DNA from: Crocinitomicaceae bacterium
GTDB lineage: Bacteria; Bacteroidota; Bacteroidia; Flavobacteriales_G; Salibacteraceae
Reading direction: 5' to 3'
NCBI GenBank assembly: GCA_002713215.1
Contig: PAVO01000055.1
Coordinates: 62,001-126,000, forward strand
DNA length: 64,000 bases
Of the stretch, positions 19,901 through 26,808 are shown in pieces (position 1 is the first letter of the stretch; each line of letters opens with the position of its first letter). The position numbers and the translations under genes were made by a program. The notes beneath the pieces are model-generated. The model was not told the DNA's origin. It worked only from the letters and a program-made list of their open reading frames with translations, and did no database searches.

Positions 19901-20108
19901 TGGAAGTCGTACCAGACTTGTTAATGTTGATGGTACCTCCGGTTGTTTTAACAGAACTTATATAGCCCCAAGTCGCGCTCCTTCTTGGAGTACAGTACTG
20001 CGAGAATGCTTCCGCACTAACAAATAATACTCCTACTAAGAGCATTACAATTCCGTAGACATTTTTCATACTTTTCATTTTAATTTTAACTGTTTTTTTC
20101 ACTTTCAC
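13947..20108 (-). CDS. Giant T9SS-secreted adhesin: GEVED, two beta-helix modules, SprB-like repeats
   Basis: A protein of up to 2053 residues. In order (numbered from the GTG at 20108): signal peptide ending near AFSQ (37); GEVED domain about 75-185 (WIDWNDDGDF, GEIEDYRI); CARDB-like domain 190-300; right-handed beta-helix 303-725; second CARDB-like domain 730-830; second beta-helix 835-1248; third CARDB-like domain 1250-1355; a beta domain 1356-1515; about six Ig/SprB-like repeats 1520-1958 (PPHSYAWSTG, MPYTYQWNAG, APYSFLWSNG, APYKYNWD, PPYTWNWSPSG); T9SS type A sorting domain in the last 75 residues (NIFPNPTEGNVFVDL). It should be anchored on or released from the cell surface and probably binds a surface or glycan, which is inference. 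ATGs at 20078 or 20069 are likelier starts than the GTG. Strong consensus promoter upstream and terminator downstream. Confidence 0.9.
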   Translation of the reverse strand: MKVKKTVKIKMKSMKNVYGIVMLLVGVLFVSAEAFSQYCTPRRSATWGYISSVKTTGGTININKSGTTSSGYRNYTSSDSVATNYGQTFTVEVKFTRSYLCWIDWNDDGDFADAGELIKTGPQSTRTNVQTETFSVTVPNNAAYGSLRMRVYSNYYYYASIGRDPSGCGYSNYQGEIEDYRISIPKPPKNDAGITEMTPAAACAGSNAIQVRIMNFGIDTMKSVTISGTIKEIGGATTTYGPTTLTGLAIPRLKDTLYTVTNYTIAAGKSYDMDFQTSSPNSSTDSNTTNDKISKIGFSAALGGTYTIGASSGADYNTFKAAEADMKLKGICAPTIFNVEAGTYNEQVKFTTYVGISATNNVRFRPHPSNTAPVRLTYSSTSSGNGNRGTVVFNRTQHIAMDSITIEAKGGSYANVIEFQNAPKNLSFTGDSLIGNQTSSTTSNWMAIVYDYQTYAENMTFRKNVMLGGSSSFYIYGRGSTNQTGGYYKIEDNIMSGFNYMGIYCYYRSNNDINRNVISNSGRYNYPRGLHFYYCNKTSIRGNNIQIKANNYAYGIYHYRCYGTSTARQEVKNNMIAVTGGSGWHWPLYEYYANYTDISFNSVSNEKGNSYQLYLYYGTSVTFRNNIIANFGNGYRYRQYGSQTRSNNVWWAPTATSFNGNLGSNVLNVDPKYKSFTDLHSRSTAVHNSGVAVTGVTMDIDGDTRCPGTGCPGAATAPDRGADEFWLPDYDISPTTLGDKPCSGTQNVQIYVSNVGVKPLTSFTVNWSIGGVAQTALSVTGSNVAAGADTLVTLGTHNFVSGTAYNFEYITSAPSGQTDQQQFNDTLRETLQNALSGTFTVGTAASDYADFTTAFADLVKFGVCGPVRLQIKDTTLIENFTIGKIPGNSSSNTITMEQDPTNTNPGELDGNISLDNVTHLTIKNMIFNTTGNAIVFNSGQKVTNLKVDSNTFNLGQNSGSALWDGFYEQNMDSVWFTNNTVNLGNYIVRFYGGSSTQKSSKEGNIYFENNKCHGWTNYGVYAFYCFNLHVNNNEIISDNSGYPWGVYSYYNDNVEIIKNNIWAGGTTGGYGLYCYSNNRYGSSSDSLKLINNYITAGSNKSTSTRRGAYIYYYNYRAQIYHNNIAVHGSNTSGTREGMYTYFLRNSDVKNNIFYCMSGTTWNERSSSSVTRDYNAYWTGNPIVSGKSGPTMGTNSMITNPRFKDPEKWDLRVNSIQLDSAATNVGVADDIYGMTRVLGSHDIGAHEFDPCYFDAVAKEYYARYRQIPNTQSVRMYGRVSNVGLDTITGVSATASVGTNTINVPLGSILSDGDSAFSVAVPLTGASGVVNASMYTAITETDCDLLNDSAKYAFIVSDTVYAYDDSTVNNRLGFNSPGTGEFGSVFEIFNADTISSGTFYLNGPVQGATVRLLVYEFIDSTQMPGNIVDSTRSFIVGKSGTGWYTLQFGCAGIVAQPGKYLVTIEQSNPVRMELGIDVNGVGVPATRWERATGGTWNDLYNSTSNNVKNAVLALRVNLGQIKENDLLPNTSLICNNSSTYLKLNAKYDRQLWSNGYLFDSILVSTPGVYKVTAWDAIGCKYSDSTTATMATPMNVTTTPVKATCGQSDGSVTLAVTGAYPPHSYAWSTGATTQNLSNVAGDDYTVVIKDSIGCENTQKVQVLGAFPLVSNSWTYPTCNGDGNGTATASVDKGVMPYTYQWNAGGSQNNATNVNLPSGTYVVDITDASGCVTKDTVVVMDPPVLTSKDVVTPPSACKMADASAEAQMNGGLAPYSFLWSNGQTSGKAVGLTEGVYDVTVTDSLGCVVISKMRVTDPNSPVSIPNDLTLDCSYDTTTAKVNILGGTAPYKYNWDYKNSTTSVINGVGAGTYKLHLVDRNGCDHDTSVVIIAPTAVNVNFDNIVDSAGVVKATATSTGGTPPYTWNWSPSGEATERAVNLKDGVNKVTVVDSKGCSFTYQIDVFSETTSIGYLDNTAVFNIFPNPTEGNVFVDLNLVAEENVRIKVLSSIGEVIKTIEKDNVIQDRISIDLSSFAVGIYFVETTVGTEKVISKIQLSK

Positions 20109-20118
20109 GTTAAGCGTC

Positions 20119-20149
20119 CAAATATATGTGAAATATATACTTCGACAAA
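20119..20149 (-). promoter_or_regulatory. Full consensus promoter (TTTG-N19-TATATTTG) of the giant adhesin
   Basis: On the minus strand TTTG (20149-20146) is followed by 19 bases and TATATTTG (20126-20119), a perfect match to the Bacteroidota -33/-7 consensus. It is the best promoter in the window. A start near 20112-20115 would give roughly 35 bases of leader if translation begins at the ATG at 20078, but almost none if it begins at the GTG at 20108. Confidence 0.8.
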
Positions 20150-20184
20150 TTAATTTTTATTCTCTACTTTTTCTGTTCACAAAC

Positions 20185-20192
20185 TACATTTG
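20185..20192 (+). promoter_or_regulatory. -7 box (TACATTTG) of the response regulator
   Basis: TACATTTG matches TAnnTTTG and ends 21 bases before the ATG at 20214. It overlaps the TTG at 20190, which rules that codon out as start. It lies about 60 bases from the oppositely directed adhesin promoter. Confidence 0.55.
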
Positions 20193-20213
20193 CCAATTCA
20201 GATTCTAAAACCT

Positions 20214-20906
20214 ATGTCTTATAAAATCCTCTTAGTTGAAGACGAAGCAAATTTGGCTAATGCTATATTGCTCAATTTAGAACTCGAAGGATACTCGCCA
20301 ACATGGATAAAGAACGGAAAAACGGCAAATTCTCATTTGCTTTCGAACCCGAATTTCTTCGACCTCGTGATATTAGACGTAATGATTCCAGAAAAGGATG
20401 GGTTCGAAATCTGTAAAAATTACAGGGATGCAGGAAATAACACCCCAATTCTCTTTCTTTCGGCCAGAAATACTGCGGAAGACAAGATAACAGGCCTACG
20501 TCTTGGGGCTGATGATTACCTGGGAAAACCCTTTAATCTGGAAGAATTGCTTTTAAGGGTCGAGATTTTACTTAAACGGTATAATCAGGCTCCTACCCCT
20601 TCTCTTAATAAGGTATTGCTGGGAAAAGGGTCCATTAATTTTGCGGCACAATCTGCCACAAGTGTCACAGGCCTTACAATTAACCTATCTTCCCTGGAAA
20701 ACCAATTGTTACATTACCTGGTTCAAAGAAAGGGTGAAGTGGTTTCCCGAGAAGACATAATTGAACATGTCTGGAAAAACGAATCCATTAAAGGACGATC
20801 AATTGATAATTTAATCTCAAGGTTTAGAAAGTGGTTCGAAGTCGACCCAAAAGAACCCAAACATTTTGTTTCTGTCCGTGGAGTCGGATATCGCTTCGAT
20901 CTGTAA
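20214..20906 (+). CDS. OmpR/PhoB-family response regulator, orphan
   Basis: A 230-residue two-component regulator. The receiver domain (1-120) has the acidic pair E9/D10, the phosphoacceptor D55 in LVILDVMIPEKDG, Ser83 and Lys105 in DDYLGKPFNLEELL. The C-terminal winged helix (about 135-230) has the OmpR features GEVVSREDIIEHVW, SIDNLISRFRKWF and SVRGVGYRFDL. No histidine kinase is adjacent, so the partner is unknown. It diverges from the giant adhesin gene with a 105-base shared regulatory region, making that gene a candidate target. The ATG at 20214 gives the canonical start of a receiver domain. It converges on the nuclease gene with seven bases between stops. Confidence 0.93.
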   Translation: MSYKILLVEDEANLANAILLNLELEGYSPTWIKNGKTANSHLLSNPNFFDLVILDVMIPEKDGFEICKNYRDAGNNTPILFLSARNTAEDKITGLRLGADDYLGKPFNLEELLLRVEILLKRYNQAPTPSLNKVLLGKGSINFAAQSATSVTGLTINLSSLENQLLHYLVQRKGEVVSREDIIEHVWKNESIKGRSIDNLISRFRKWFEVDPKEPKHFVSVRGVGYRFDL

Positions 20907-20923
20907 TTCCGAATCAGATCGAA
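20895..20923. terminator. Nine-pair hairpin spanning both stop codons of a convergent pair
   Basis: TTCGATCTG (20895-20903) and CAGATCGAA (20915-20923) are perfect inverted repeats around an 11-base loop. The loop contains the response-regulator stop (20904-20906) and the hairpin covers the nuclease stop (20914-20916). U-tracts are weak on both sides, so termination is plausible but not proven by sequence. Confidence 0.5.
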
Positions 20924-23577
20924 AATTTCTTGTACCGGTGGTTGGTTAATTCAATGGGAGTTTTTCTATCTAGCATATTGAGTGCAATTGCCTCCATCCC
21001 CTTTTCAAACAATTTAATTTGATGCTCATCAATCAACTCATTGTCATCAATGAGCAAAGGAATAAATCCAGCTCTCTGGTTCCTGAATGAATAGATGGAA
21101 CTTAAAAACGGATTTTCACTTTGTTTTACACCTCTATATATATAGGCATACATCAATAGTTGATAAGCTTTTGATTTATTGGGGTTGAATTCCAGTAACT
21201 CCTGCGAGTCTAGCCTCAAATCTTTTTGGTCTACTTTACCGGTTTTGTAATCTATTACATGTTCAGCGCCCTTCCATCTTTCGATGCGATCTACAATTCC
21301 TTTCATCTTCAATGGAATGGAAATTTTGGCAAGCTGATATTCCAATTTTTCCTCAACACTTACTAGTTTAAATGGCTCAGCTTCTCCCCTTTTTTTATCG
21401 ATGGCCAAAAAGTTTTTGACCCATTTTTCGAGTATAGGTAGCAAGATCTTTAATCGACCATTTTCCAAATAATTTTTTGGATAAATCTTGCTCAACTCAA
21501 AAACCAACTGATTCAGAATCTTCGTGCCTAAGGTTTCATATTCAATGGTATTTGATAGCTTTCCCCGATAGGGTTTATATAAAATTTCCAGGGTATCATG
21601 TATTACTGTTCCCAAAGAAGAAGTTTCGATGGAAAGATCCACATTTTCCTTTTCTCTTAACCCCAGAACATGGTAGATGAGAAAATCCATTGGATTGGAC
21701 AGATAAACATTAAGTGCTGAAGGACTCATCCCCCTTTCAAACAAGTAATGTTTAATGGCTTCGTGAACCCGATCCGATTTTTCAATAATTAGCTCCTTAT
21801 TCACAAAAGGCTCAAGGTCGTTCTTAACTATTGAAGAAGTGAATTTTAGCCCTTTGTCATTTTTGCTCCATTCCATGGCAGCCTGAAGAACAAACCGGCT
21901 TGGATCACCAGACTTGGAAAAGGTAGAACCGCTAGAATAAATAAACTTCGAAGACTCGGCTCTCTTCAAAAGCCGCATAAAATGATTAGCCAATATAGAC
22001 TCACGGGCCATTTGATCCGGAAATCGGTACTGAATTCTTAATTCAAGCGGAATTAAGCTAGACTGTTTGGATTGGGGGAGGTTTTCATCTAAAAAAGATA
22101 AGAAAATAAGGTTTTTGAAGTCCAGGCATCTTGTTTCTAACAGACTCAATACCTGCAATCCCGATTTCATTTCACCCTGAACAGCAACGTAGGTTGAGTT
22201 AAGTTCTTTTTCTAATAAATAACTAAATACTTCTCCGTCATTCTGTTCTTTTGAAAGCAGCTCATAGTTGTTTCTGGCAGTGAAAAATAACCTGACACAG
22301 GTTCCTGACCACGAAAAGTTTTTAATTTCCAACAGCTTAGACACAAAAACATTTGTATCCAATCCTGTTTTAAAAAGTTCACTAAATGAGTTAAGCTCTG
22401 TTTTGGAAAATACATCAGAGAATTGCCGCCTACTTAGTGATCTGATATTTTTCTTAAGAATGTTTTCTCTGATTTGATCGATAACCTCGGGCTTCAATAA
22501 ATCAAAGGGCTTTAATTGGTCAAGAAAGTCAAAAACAACCGGAAATTTTATTTCATTCTTTCGCTTAAGTTCTTTATTAATCTTCAGTATGGATTTAAAC
22601 AGCGCACCTTCCGGTGTATTCCCATACGATTTACCTTTTCCAACGTTAATAGAATTAACTTCCCCGGGAATCGAATTCATTAGGAGGGGTAAATCATTAT
22701 CATTCAACAAAATGATCGCAGTTTGATCAACTGCAGCTTCCGTCATCTTACTTAACTCCTTCGAAACCAACTTGGATGCAACAGCATCATTTCCACACTC
22801 AATTGACTCTATGGATCGGGCCAGCTCTTTTTCAGAACCAACGGTAATCACCTTTGAAAAGAGGGTTGAGTTCTCTATGCTGAATCGGTTTGATTCGTGT
22901 TGCTGATCAATTCCATTCCATAGCGGAGAATCTTCTATCAGGCAACAAAATCGGGATTCTTTAAAAAACGTAATGATCTCTTTTTCAACGGGTGAAAAAA
23001 CAGTGAAACCACAGAAGTAAATTTTCTTCTTGAGAAAAGAAGTCTTCCTCAATTCATCAAGACCAATTACATACTTTAAAGAACTGGTGCACAGCTTTCT
23101 CTTCTGCAGATACTCATAAAAATTCTTAAACAGAAGGGGGAGCTTCTCCCAAACCTGAAGGTACTTTTCCTTCTTGGCAAGGTCCAGTTCCCATTTATCG
23201 AGAGCCTTTAACATATTTACCTGGTTCAATACTTTTTCCCCAGGTAAATTCTGCAATACAATTCTTTCAAAGTCGTTATAAATACTCGCTCCCCAATTTA
23301 GAAAAGCGGTAAAGGATTCTGAGCTTTTAAACGAGGTACAATAGACCTTATGCAACAGGGCAATTGCAACATCTTTATCTATTTCCTTATGAGGAATTTG
23401 CTGTTCTATAAAACCTGACCAGGTGTTAATGGCAGGTAACTCTATGGGCTTTCCTGCATTCCTATGAATTTCGTTTTTGAAAAGGCTAATGGCTCGCTGA
23501 GTAGGAAAGATTATTACAGTATTGGGATAATCTTCCTGTTTAATTTCTTCATATACACGCGTAAGAAATGAACTCAT
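20914..23577 (-). CDS. AddB/RecB-like PD-(D/E)XK nuclease
   Basis: An 887-residue protein. The N-terminal part resembles a degenerate superfamily I helicase as in AddB (VIIFPTQRAISLFKNEI near residues 20-38), without a Walker A GKT/S. The C-terminal third is a PD-(D/E)XK nuclease: SLGTVIHDTLEILYKPYRG supplies the conserved His, VDRIERW the first Asp region (D763) and HVIDYKTGKV the catalytic D776/K778 pair, followed by QLLMYAYIY. AddB proteins process DNA ends for recombination together with the AddA helicase-nuclease, which is not in this window. The AddB iron-sulfur cysteines are not visible: the C-terminus ends RYKKFSI. Last gene of a tightly overlapped operon. Confidence 0.82.
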   Translation of the reverse strand: MSSFLTRVYEEIKQEDYPNTVIIFPTQRAISLFKNEIHRNAGKPIELPAINTWSGFIEQQIPHKEIDKDVAIALLHKVYCTSFKSSESFTAFLNWGASIYNDFERIVLQNLPGEKVLNQVNMLKALDKWELDLAKKEKYLQVWEKLPLLFKNFYEYLQKRKLCTSSLKYVIGLDELRKTSFLKKKIYFCGFTVFSPVEKEIITFFKESRFCCLIEDSPLWNGIDQQHESNRFSIENSTLFSKVITVGSEKELARSIESIECGNDAVASKLVSKELSKMTEAAVDQTAIILLNDNDLPLLMNSIPGEVNSINVGKGKSYGNTPEGALFKSILKINKELKRKNEIKFPVVFDFLDQLKPFDLLKPEVIDQIRENILKKNIRSLSRRQFSDVFSKTELNSFSELFKTGLDTNVFVSKLLEIKNFSWSGTCVRLFFTARNNYELLSKEQNDGEVFSYLLEKELNSTYVAVQGEMKSGLQVLSLLETRCLDFKNLIFLSFLDENLPQSKQSSLIPLELRIQYRFPDQMARESILANHFMRLLKRAESSKFIYSSGSTFSKSGDPSRFVLQAAMEWSKNDKGLKFTSSIVKNDLEPFVNKELIIEKSDRVHEAIKHYLFERGMSPSALNVYLSNPMDFLIYHVLGLREKENVDLSIETSSLGTVIHDTLEILYKPYRGKLSNTIEYETLGTKILNQLVFELSKIYPKNYLENGRLKILLPILEKWVKNFLAIDKKRGEAEPFKLVSVEEKLEYQLAKISIPLKMKGIVDRIERWKGAEHVIDYKTGKVDQKDLRLDSQELLEFNPNKSKAYQLLMYAYIYRGVKQSENPFLSSIYSFRNQRAGFIPLLIDDNELIDEHQIKLFEKGMEAIALNMLDRKTPIELTNHRYKKFSI

Positions 23578-24179
23578 TTATCTAATTTGAAGCCATTTTT
23601 GATAAACAACAAAAACTCCTTCCTCACTTTTTTGGTAAAGAATACATCCTTAATGGTTTTCCAGCTGGAATCAGCATCTGAATCGGATTCGATCTGTTCA
23701 TCGATCGAGTTTTGGTCTGTAGGTGCCTCTACCTTAGGTATTGGATTCTTATCATTAAAAAAGTCCTCTGACAGGGAATCGGCTTTTTCGAAACTTTTTT
23801 TTGCACTTGATTCAAAACCTTTTTTTTCCTGAAGAAGCCCCAGGTTGTTATGCGCTATGGCATCTTTAGGGTCGAGATGAATGGCCTTGTTATAATCTTC
23901 AATAGCACCGTCAACATCCCCTAACCCATTTCTTATAAAGGCTCTGCTCGAGTAACGGAACGAATTATTCGGATCGAGTTTTAATGCAGTTGTCAAATTT
24001 TTTAAGCAATCGTTCAAATTACCCAAGTGATAAAAGCACATCCCTAGTTTTTCGTAATAATCCGGATGGTCATCAACCATTTCGATAAGTTGATTAAGGT
24101 ACAAAGCAGCTTGTTCGAATTCCTTGCCTTGATAATGCTTTTGGGCTTTAGTTAATAATTCCTCGCCTGACAAATTCAT
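23574..24179 (-). CDS. TPR-repeat protein
   Basis: A 201-residue soluble protein with no signal peptide. Residues about 1-135 contain three to four tetratricopeptide repeats (KAQKHYQGKEFEQAALYLNQ, YYEKLGMCFYHLGNLNDC, FRYSSRAFIRNGLGDVDG, AHNNLGLLQEKKGF), a protein-protein interaction scaffold. The tail from about 140 is acidic and low in complexity (EQIESDSDADSSW), then basic. It starts with an ATG that shares one base with the oxidoreductase stop and overlaps the nuclease start by four bases, so all three should be made together. No specific function can be assigned. Confidence 0.8.
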   Translation of the reverse strand: MNLSGEELLTKAQKHYQGKEFEQAALYLNQLIEMVDDHPDYYEKLGMCFYHLGNLNDCLKNLTTALKLDPNNSFRYSSRAFIRNGLGDVDGAIEDYNKAIHLDPKDAIAHNNLGLLQEKKGFESSAKKSFEKADSLSEDFFNDKNPIPKVEAPTDQNSIDEQIESDSDADSSWKTIKDVFFTKKVRKEFLLFIKNGFKLDK

Positions 24180-25189
24180 TACAATTGTATTGCTGAAGAA
24201 TATAGTTTCTCAATCATATCCACTACCTCTACCCCATCCCTGGCGGTGGTCATTATTTGCTCCTTTCCCTGAAGTGTTTTAACTACGTTGTCAATTACTT
24301 TATCATGGTTTGACATCGAACCTTCATAATATCCATAATTATTGGCCGGAGCTGATATTGGCAGTTGATCCGCATTAATCGAATCCGACTGGATATACTC
24401 TATGGCATTGAGGTATTTCCCGCCAATTTTAATGGTTGCATTCTCCGCAAAAATGGTAATGGAACCTTCCATGTTTTGACCAAAAGAGTTGGTTGTAAAG
24501 TTTAATGAACCCAGAATGGATTCACCCAGGATGAATGTAAAATTGCCACTGTCTTCAAATTCGGTTGATAGCTGATGTGCACAGTTTTTTATGTTTCCTG
24601 AAACATTGATCCAGGAACCAAACAGGTAGTATACAATATCAATAAAATGGCTGAACTGATTGAACAGAACACCTCCATCAAGTGCTTTGGTTCCCTTCCA
24701 GTTGCTATTGGAATAATAGGCATCATTTCGGTTCCAATAACAATTTACTACCACCTGATAAACATCTCCTAACTTACCTTGTTCCAACTCACTTTTAACT
24801 TTTTGTACGGGTGGATTGTATCGGTTTTGTTTTACAACAAATAATTCTTTGCCGGCCACTTCCGATTCTTTTCTCATTTCAATCGCATCGGAATAGCTCA
24901 ATGCCATTGGCTTTTCTACCAAAACATGTTTTCTACTGCCAAACGCAGAAATAGAATGCTCTCTGTGTAACCCACTGGGAGTGCAAACTGCAACAATGTC
25001 GCATGAAGAGTCCAAAAGCCCGGTATAGCTATTGAACTTTGTTGTACCAAATGACTTTGCAAAATTGCCACCAATGGATTCATCCTTATCAAATACACCA
25101 ACAAGCTCAGCATTCGGGTGTTCAACTATATGTTTTGCATGACGACTCGCAATATGCCCGCAACCAACTATCCCGAATTTAACATGCAT
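24179..25189 (-). CDS. Gfo/Idh/MocA-family NAD(P)-dependent sugar oxidoreductase
   Basis: A 336-residue enzyme with a Rossmann domain (FGIVGCGHIASRHA, residues 5-18) and the family EKP motif at residues 92-94 (LVEKPMAL), whose lysine is catalytic. The second half has WKGTKALDGGVLFNQFSHFIDIV, the active-site histidine region. The GT.ALDGG and NQ..H pattern resembles WlbA/WbpB-type UDP-N-acetylglucosaminuronate 3-dehydrogenases of O-antigen pathways; that specific substrate is inference. It sits at the edge of the polysaccharide locus but heads an operon with TPR and nuclease genes. A 12-base motif shared with the divergent membrane protein gene lies 68 bases upstream. Confidence 0.85.
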   Translation of the reverse strand: MHVKFGIVGCGHIASRHAKHIVEHPNAELVGVFDKDESIGGNFAKSFGTTKFNSYTGLLDSSCDIVAVCTPSGLHREHSISAFGSRKHVLVEKPMALSYSDAIEMRKESEVAGKELFVVKQNRYNPPVQKVKSELEQGKLGDVYQVVVNCYWNRNDAYYSNSNWKGTKALDGGVLFNQFSHFIDIVYYLFGSWINVSGNIKNCAHQLSTEFEDSGNFTFILGESILGSLNFTTNSFGQNMEGSITIFAENATIKIGGKYLNAIEYIQSDSINADQLPISAPANNYGYYEGSMSNHDKVIDNVVKTLQGKEQIMTTARDGVEVVDMIEKLYSSAIQL

Positions 25190-25256
25190 AAATGAGAATT
25201 TTACTCTTGTTCATAATTTCATAGTTGGCCTTATGCCACTTGAATATACCTCTTCC

Positions 25257-25402
25257 TTTTAGCAAAATGTTTAACCTGATAAAAGATTGATGCAAAAGAA
25301 GCTAAAATGATTCCATGGAATAACTATTCAATTAGTAATTTTCAATCTCAATCAACTAACGATTTCAATACCTAATATTGTACGCATACAATTTTGCTAA
25401 AA
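25257..25402. repeat. 12-base perfect inverted repeat in a divergent intergenic region
   Basis: TTTTAGCAAAAT at 25257-25268 and ATTTTGCTAAAA at 25391-25402 are perfect reverse complements 122 bases apart. Read toward each gene, both the oxidoreductase and the membrane protein therefore have ATTTTGCTAAAA upstream, 68 and 45 bases from their starts. The rest of the 257-base gap is AT-rich with no gene, tRNA or clear TAnnTTTG box. Confidence 0.55.
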
Positions 25403-25446
25403 ATTGAAGAAGAAGAACGCAATAGTGCCACTAATAAACCCATCAA

Positions 25447-26808
25447 ATGATACTTGAAGATCTGGGCTTGGAATTGGGTCTTGGGGCACTGTATTTCATA
25501 CTAATACTCCTCTGGCTGTTTTTCTATACCTCAACTAAACGAGATCCTATTTTCAAGTACTTCCGATGGGGTATGGCTTTAAAACTGGTGGGAGGACTAT
25601 CATTCGCTCTTATCTATAAGTTTTATTATGGATACGGAGATACTTTTACTTATTTCACGAGTGCCCAAATACTTGGACAAATTATTATCGATGAACCAAT
25701 CTATGGTTTAAAATTGGTGCTTAACATAACCGATTATGTACGAGCTGAAGACTATCTCTATAATCATATTCTGGTAAATTACTTTAATGGTGCTGATACC
25801 TTTACGGTTATTAAAATTGCAGGGCTGCTTTCAATTCTGGGAGCAGGTTTGTTTCTTCCCACGACCTTATTCTTTTCAATTTTCGCGTTCCTTGGGCAAT
25901 GGAAACTTTATTTAACCTTCGTTAGAAGGTATCCACACCTAAAATTCGAACTGGCCCTGGCTCACTTTGCTATTCCATCGGTAATTTTTTGGGGTTCTGG
26001 TGTAATGAAGGATTCGTTGGTTTTAGGTTTTTTCGGGTTTCTCGTTTATTATATCGATATGGTACTTTTTCAAAGGAAGTACAAGACCATCTACGTAGCA
26101 TACATACTGGCCACGACTTATTTAATTTACCTCATTAAAGGTTACGTAATTATAGCTTTTCTACCAGCGTTCCTAAGCTGGATCTTCTTTGCGTTTAATG
26201 CAAAAATTAAGAACGTGGTAATCCGGGTATTTATCTTTCCCTCGTTAATTGTAGGGTTAAGTGTAGCCAGTTTTTATTCTTATTTCTTAATTGAAAATTA
26301 TGATGAGAAGTATAGCTCCGAAAATCTATTGAATCGGGCATACATATACCAGGTTAACCATTACTCAGAAAATGACATTGAGGGAACCCGGTCGGGCTAC
26401 ACATTTGGCCAGTATGAAAAGACACTTCCAGGAATGGCCACACTTATTCTTCCCTCGATTAACGTAACGCTTTTTAGGCCCTATCCCTGGGAAATAAAAA
26501 ATGCGGTAATGGGCATAACCAGCATGGAAAGCCTGTTTATTTCCTTGTTTTCGCTTTTTGTAATATTTCGGATTAAGTTTAGGCGCTTAATGAGGTATTT
26601 AGGAAGCGATTCATTTCTAATCATGTCCATTGTTTTTACACTGGTGTTCTCCTTTATTGTTGGTTTTTCATCCTACAATTTTGGAGCGTTGGCGAGATAC
26701 AAGATTCTATGCTTACCATTTTACATTAGCACACTTTTAATCCTTACCAAAGAAGATCAAATACGGGAAAGCCTTAAACAATTTCCTTCTCGAAATACTC
26801 AGCGATAG
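25447..26808 (+). CDS. Polytopic membrane protein of the polysaccharide locus, candidate Wzy-type polymerase
   Basis: A 453-residue protein with roughly ten hydrophobic helices spread over its length and a hydrophilic loop at about residues 285-350 (ENLLNRAYIYQVNHYSEND, GTRSGYTFGQYEKTLPG). No motif of a known enzyme is visible. Wzy O-antigen polymerases are recognised mainly by this kind of topology and by location among glycosyltransferases and flippases, and this locus has no other polymerase candidate. That role is inference; a membrane glycosyltransferase of another family is the main alternative. Its last 35 bases overlap the 3' end of the convergent double glycosyltransferase gene. Confidence 0.6.
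   Translation: MILEDLGLELGLGALYFILILLWLFFYTSTKRDPIFKYFRWGMALKLVGGLSFALIYKFYYGYGDTFTYFTSAQILGQIIIDEPIYGLKLVLNITDYVRAEDYLYNHILVNYFNGADTFTVIKIAGLLSILGAGLFLPTTLFFSIFAFLGQWKLYLTFVRRYPHLKFELALAHFAIPSVIFWGSGVMKDSLVLGFFGFLVYYIDMVLFQRKYKTIYVAYILATTYLIYLIKGYVIIAFLPAFLSWIFFAFNAKIKNVVIRVFIFPSLIVGLSVASFYSYFLIENYDEKYSSENLLNRAYIYQVNHYSENDIEGTRSGYTFGQYEKTLPGMATLILPSINVTLFRPYPWEIKNAVMGITSMESLFISLFSLFVIFRIKFRRLMRYLGSDSFLIMSIVFTLVFSFIVGFSSYNFGALARYKILCLPFYISTLLILTKEDQIRESLKQFPSRNTQR

Noticed and set aside
13947-20108. Many plus-strand reading frames and short repeated phrases that could suggest a CRISPR-like or tandem DNA array
   Set aside because: The repetition comes from the coding of beta-helix coils and SprB-like repeats on the minus strand; units are not identical DNA repeats with unique spacers.
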